Source: Dipteronia dyeriana (lineage: Eukaryota > Streptophyta > Magnoliopsida > Sapindales > Sapindaceae). Taken from it: 64,000 nucleotides of DNA. Below, piece after piece: positions 60,832 through 64,000 of this stretch. A model generated the notes under the pieces. It was not told where the DNA came from, made no database searches, and was given only the letters and a program-made list of their open reading frames with translations. Both the position numbers and the translations under genes were made by a program. Position 1 is the stretch's first letter. Every line of letters starts with the position of its first letter. The stretch covers positions 1,312,001 through 1,376,000 of the forward strand of contig CM065300.1 of assembly GCA_032871835.1 (NCBI GenBank), read 5' to 3'.

Positions 60832-61000
60832 GTTTGGGTTTTCTATACTCATGTGGTTTTTATTTTTCTTTAAAATGGATACAGAGTAGAATTTCAATTT
60901 CTGTAAAAATAACCGTATCTTTATTGAAAATGGTTTTATATCTATAGTAAAATTACGTGTTCTAGCTTTTATTATAAAATTTAGTTTCAAACTTTTAATT

Positions 61001-61503
61001 ATATTTGTGATATTAAAAGGGAATTTCATTTTTGTTTTTTTATAGTTTAGTATGATATTCTTATCTGTTTTTTTAAAGGGTATAATATTCTTATTCAACT
61101 GCATATGATTATAATTGGATATGCAAACATCATTTTAATGAATATAATGTTATTTATTTATTTATTTATATTAAAATTGGAGTAAAACAATTGAGAAGCG
61201 ACTTGTAATTTTTATTTCTAGATTATTTTTCATTTAATTTAGAAAATATTGAGTAAAAGAGAACGTTACAAATTTAAGCAACACAAATTCACAATACATG
61301 AAATCCCTAGGATAATTACTAAAAAAAAAGAGGAGGGGGCTAAATTGAAAAAGATAGAAGAAATGATCTTAGTTATATAATTAGTAAAAGATAATTTTTT
61401 TTTACAGGAAAATGGGCCATGGGCCATGGGCCCCGTGGGCTTTCCCCTTGATCCACCACATTTTTAAAACCACTTTACAGTTTACATATGGAATGTGAAA
61501 TTA
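61001..61503. repeat. Duplicated block G, copy 2
   Basis: Close match to 30741-31228, including TTACAAATTTAAGCAACACA and GGGCCATGGGCCCCGTG. Its left neighbour is unit B, whereas copy 1 follows the kinesin pseudogene, so a rearrangement joined different left flanks. Confidence 0.85.
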
Positions 61504-61518
61504 ATAAGAACAAAAAAA

Positions 61519-63263
61519 AAGGGCAAAACTACCCTTATTTAGGGATTAAATTGCAAATCTACCCTAAAACCCAAAAAAATTGCAAAAATGCCCAGAAAAG
61601 ACATTTATACCCTTGCCAACAACTGAAATCAATTTCATTCAGTTTGCCTTCAATTCCTAATTCCTCAGGCCACCCATCCCGATTGAACCCATCGCCGACA
61701 TAAGCCGCCATCGCCGACGTCCATTACAGCTGAACTGGAACTTCGTCGTCGTGATTTCGACGTCGTCGACGATATCCATCCACCGTCGACGACATCCGAC
61801 GTCTTCAACTTGCAAGCTGACGTCAAGTTTTCTCGTACAACAACGTCGAATCTTCGAGACCCGATCGAACCCATCTTCCGTCGCCGACACAAGCTGCCCT
61901 CACCGACGTCCATTACAGCCCAACTGCAACTTCGTCGTCGTGATTTTGACGTTGTAGACGATATCTAGCCACCGTCGACGACATCCGACGTCTTCAACTT
62001 GCATGCCGGCGTTGAGTTTTCTCGCAACAACTGTCTTCTGGTTCCGAATCAGCCTTAACGATCCGAAGCGGCAATATTTCAACCATTCTGGTTCAATTTC
62101 AGGTATTTCGATTTTGGAACCCTAACTTTAGGTTTACGTTTTGACCTTGAAATTGATTTAGGGTTTTCATTTGTTGAGTTAGACCGATTTGATTTAGGGA
62201 TTGATTTTAGGGATTTCAATTTCATGTATTTGGCAACCTTACATTTACTGCTTTTGGATTGAGTGCTTTGTCGAATTCCCTTAACTTCATGTTATTCCAA
62301 TCTTGTTGATTTTGATGATTTTTGATTTAGTGCTATGTTTCTTTGTCGATTTTTACGATATTTCGGTTGGAAATGGTTCAAGTGTGTACTAAAAGAGAAC
62401 ACTGGCAACATGTTGTGGCAACCTGGACCTGATTGGATTTTTCAAACTTTGGAAACTGAGAATACAATCACAATCCGTGAAGACTGGGGAAATACTGAGT
62501 ACCAAAAGTAATTGAAGCTAAGAAGCACGATTGGTCAGAGGTAATTGCTTGATGAATGTGTGTGATGATGCTATGTCAATTATTTTACCTTCAAGAAATT
62601 GGTTGTTCATGTGATACATCTATGTCTTAAACTGCAGCAAAATCTTATAAAAAGTTTACATGATTGATCTGTGTCTTTAACTGCTATGTCAATTACAGTT
62701 TATGATTGATGTAAAAAGTTTGTTGTGTTGTACTCATTTAGTCTTTTGTATCCTTGCATATGAATGCAATTTTCTTTTCAACATACTGATGCATCTAGTC
62801 CATTTATATTACTTTTATAGATTATCTTACATGATGGTTGTTATTAATGCATGTTTTTATTGATTTAGGTCCGACTTTGAGGTTTTTACTCTCAAATTCT
62901 TGGTGCTTTGTTTCGTTTTTGTAATTATGGGTTTTTTATGTGTGTTTTAACTTGTTTTGAAATTGAATTTTTCTCTAGGGGCACTGCCCCCCGACCCCCG
63001 CGAGCTGACTGGGCAGCTCGACCACAGCAGGCTCAGCGGGGAGCTCGACCCCCGAGTTTGATACTGTAGCACAACTAAAGATTTCCCGTAATATTCTCTA
63101 TTAGGTCCACTTCTTTGTTTGTTATGTTGCAATATTGTTACTTTTGTTTGCATATAATGCATGCAGTCCATGTATATCACTCTTTATTGTATTTACTTTT
63201 ACTTTCTCTTCAAGTGTTTGTATTCGTTAGTTCGTATCTGAATGTAATTTAGAATGTTTTTAG
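61519..63263 (+). other. Leader of a putative Ulp1/DUF1985-bearing element or gene
   Basis: Similarity to block G ends just before an A-run and GGGCAAAACTACCC, which may be the left end of an inserted element. A GC-rich stretch (61660-62030) holds a 189-bp tandem duplication. After it come AT-rich sequence with intron-like signals and a short GC-rich patch (62980-63060, GGGGCACTGCCCCCCGACCC). No long frame exists before 63264. The right end of the element is outside the window. Confidence 0.4.
61661..62030. repeat. 189-bp tandem duplication in GC-rich leader
   Basis: GACGTCCATTACAG occurs at 61716 and 61905, and GTCGACGACATCCGACGTCT recurs with the same step. Two copies are visible. Antisense frames across it reflect only its composition. 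Confidence 0.88.
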
Positions 63264-64000
63264 GTTGATAATCATGAGTGGAACAAATTACTGGAATCAC
63301 TCAAGATTAAGGAATGTGATCGTTTTCCTTCTCGAGTTAATGACCATTGTAATTGGGAGAGTATAAGGCTTATTAAGTCGCATCTCACAGAAAAACAACT
63401 CAAGTTGTTTAGAGTGACATTTCGGTCATTTTTTAGATGTGAGTGATATGGTGTTGTCTGGGCATTTTTGCCATCACATATTGCTTAGGGAGTGTCATGT
63501 CAAAAACACCGATTATAATGCATCTTCTTTGTGGTACCATGTTGGCAACAGGTTGATACGGTTTTCCCCAGTAGAATTTTTTTTGGTTAGTGGGCTAGCT
63601 TTTGGAGAATATTCTGAATCCAATCTGGAGCTTTTCAAAAGAAAGAATAGTCGACTCCGTCGAATCTATTTCCAATCTAGTAAAGTCAAGGTTAAAATGA
63701 TTGTTGATTGGTTTAGGAATTTAGGTCCTAATAATAAGATTAGTGATGATGAGGATGTTGTGAAATTGGCGTTAATACTTTTTTTGGAGATGACGTTGGT
63801 TGGGAAGGACGATAGGACTAGCATTCTATATTGGGCATTAGAATTATTTGATGACTTAGATGCTTTTAATAACTTTTCGTGGGGGACATTTATATACTCG
63901 AGGACATTTAACTCCCTTTCTACTTGTCTACTTGGCCGTGATGATAAATTCAAGAATAAGTTCACTGATGATAAGTTGGAGGAGAATGTTGATGCTCCAG
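63264..64000 (+). pseudogene. DUF1985 / Ulp1-like transposon protein, N-terminal part, frameshifted and cut by window end
   Basis: After a TTTTTAG acceptor the frame reads VDNHEWNKLLESLKIKECDR to HLTEKQLKLFRV, then shifts one frame near 63414-63417 and continues open to the window edge: GHFLDVSDMVLSGHFCHHIL, FSPVEFFLVSGLAFGEY, ALILFLEMTLVGKDDRTS and FNNFSWGTFIYSRTF. This order of hydrophobic motifs fits DUF1985 (PF09331), found at the front of plant proteins carrying a Ulp1-like C48 protease, many of which ride in Mutator-type transposons. The protease part would lie to the right. The one-base shift suggests a decayed copy. Confidence 0.7.

Larger units (their letters stand above)
46621..60990. 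repeat. Tandem duplication unit B, expanded by four insertions
   Basis: Collinear pieces with unit A are 46621-47546, 52860-53172, 58628-59066, 59239-60335 and 60832-60990. Between them lie a gypsy element, a copia element, a fold-back MITE and a LINE fragment. Without them unit B is about 3 kb, like unit A. Confidence 0.85.

Noticed and set aside
61657..61957. Several overlapping frames on both strands
   Set aside because: They follow the GC-rich 189-bp tandem duplication and change with it; no protein similarity.

Overview
The window is nuclear DNA of a flowering plant, most likely a eudicot. The evidence is intron-rich genes with GT/AG borders, a plastid-targeted ribosomal protein gene, a galactinol synthase, a stress-response A/B barrel gene, plant Ty3/gypsy and Ty1/copia lineages with tRNA-Met-type primer sites, and AT-rich spacers with many (TA)n tracts. 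No species can be named from the sequence.

Region 1 (1-6.1 kb) is the gene-dense end. The 3' six exons of a NEMF/RQC2-type ribosome-quality-control gene run rightward to 3028. They converge on a complete seven-exon gene for plastid ribosomal protein S1 (5920 to 3366, minus strand). The 5' end of a hAT transposon lies just upstream of the S1 gene.

Region 2 (6.1-25 kb) is spacer and transposons. It holds a 947-bp terminal-inverted-repeat element with an 8-bp target duplication. It also holds a tandem duplication of about 750 bp whose second copy was split by a 12.25-kb Tat-lineage Ty3/gypsy element (11285-23538). This element carries decayed gag-pol, an 86-bp tandem repeat array, and an antisense three-exon gene between pol and the 3' LTR.

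Region 3 (25-31 kb) holds a complete four-exon galactinol synthase gene, with TATA, DRE-core and G-box motifs upstream. After it comes a decayed kinesin-14 pseudogene on the minus strand, interrupted by a three-LTR TRIM and by a MITE.

Region 4 (31-61.5 kb) is a patchwork of duplicated blocks around an HS1-like (Dabb domain) gene: one broken 5' copy, one complete gene (41880-44168) and one extra copy of its terminal exon (47004-47193). A block of about 3.1 kb carrying that exon is tandemly duplicated. Its right copy was later hit by a chromovirus-type gypsy element (47547-52859), a Tork-like copia element (53173-58627, minus strand), a fold-back MITE and a LINE 3' fragment. The undisturbed paralogous copies serve as empty sites that fix the insertion borders to the base.

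Region 5 (61.5-64 kb) is the start of another element or gene: a GC-rich leader with a 189-bp internal duplication, then a reading frame resembling the DUF1985 domain of Ulp1-like transposon proteins, running off the window.

The live protein genes are unrelated housekeeping and stress genes with no operon-like cooperation. The larger story is nested transposition and local duplication.
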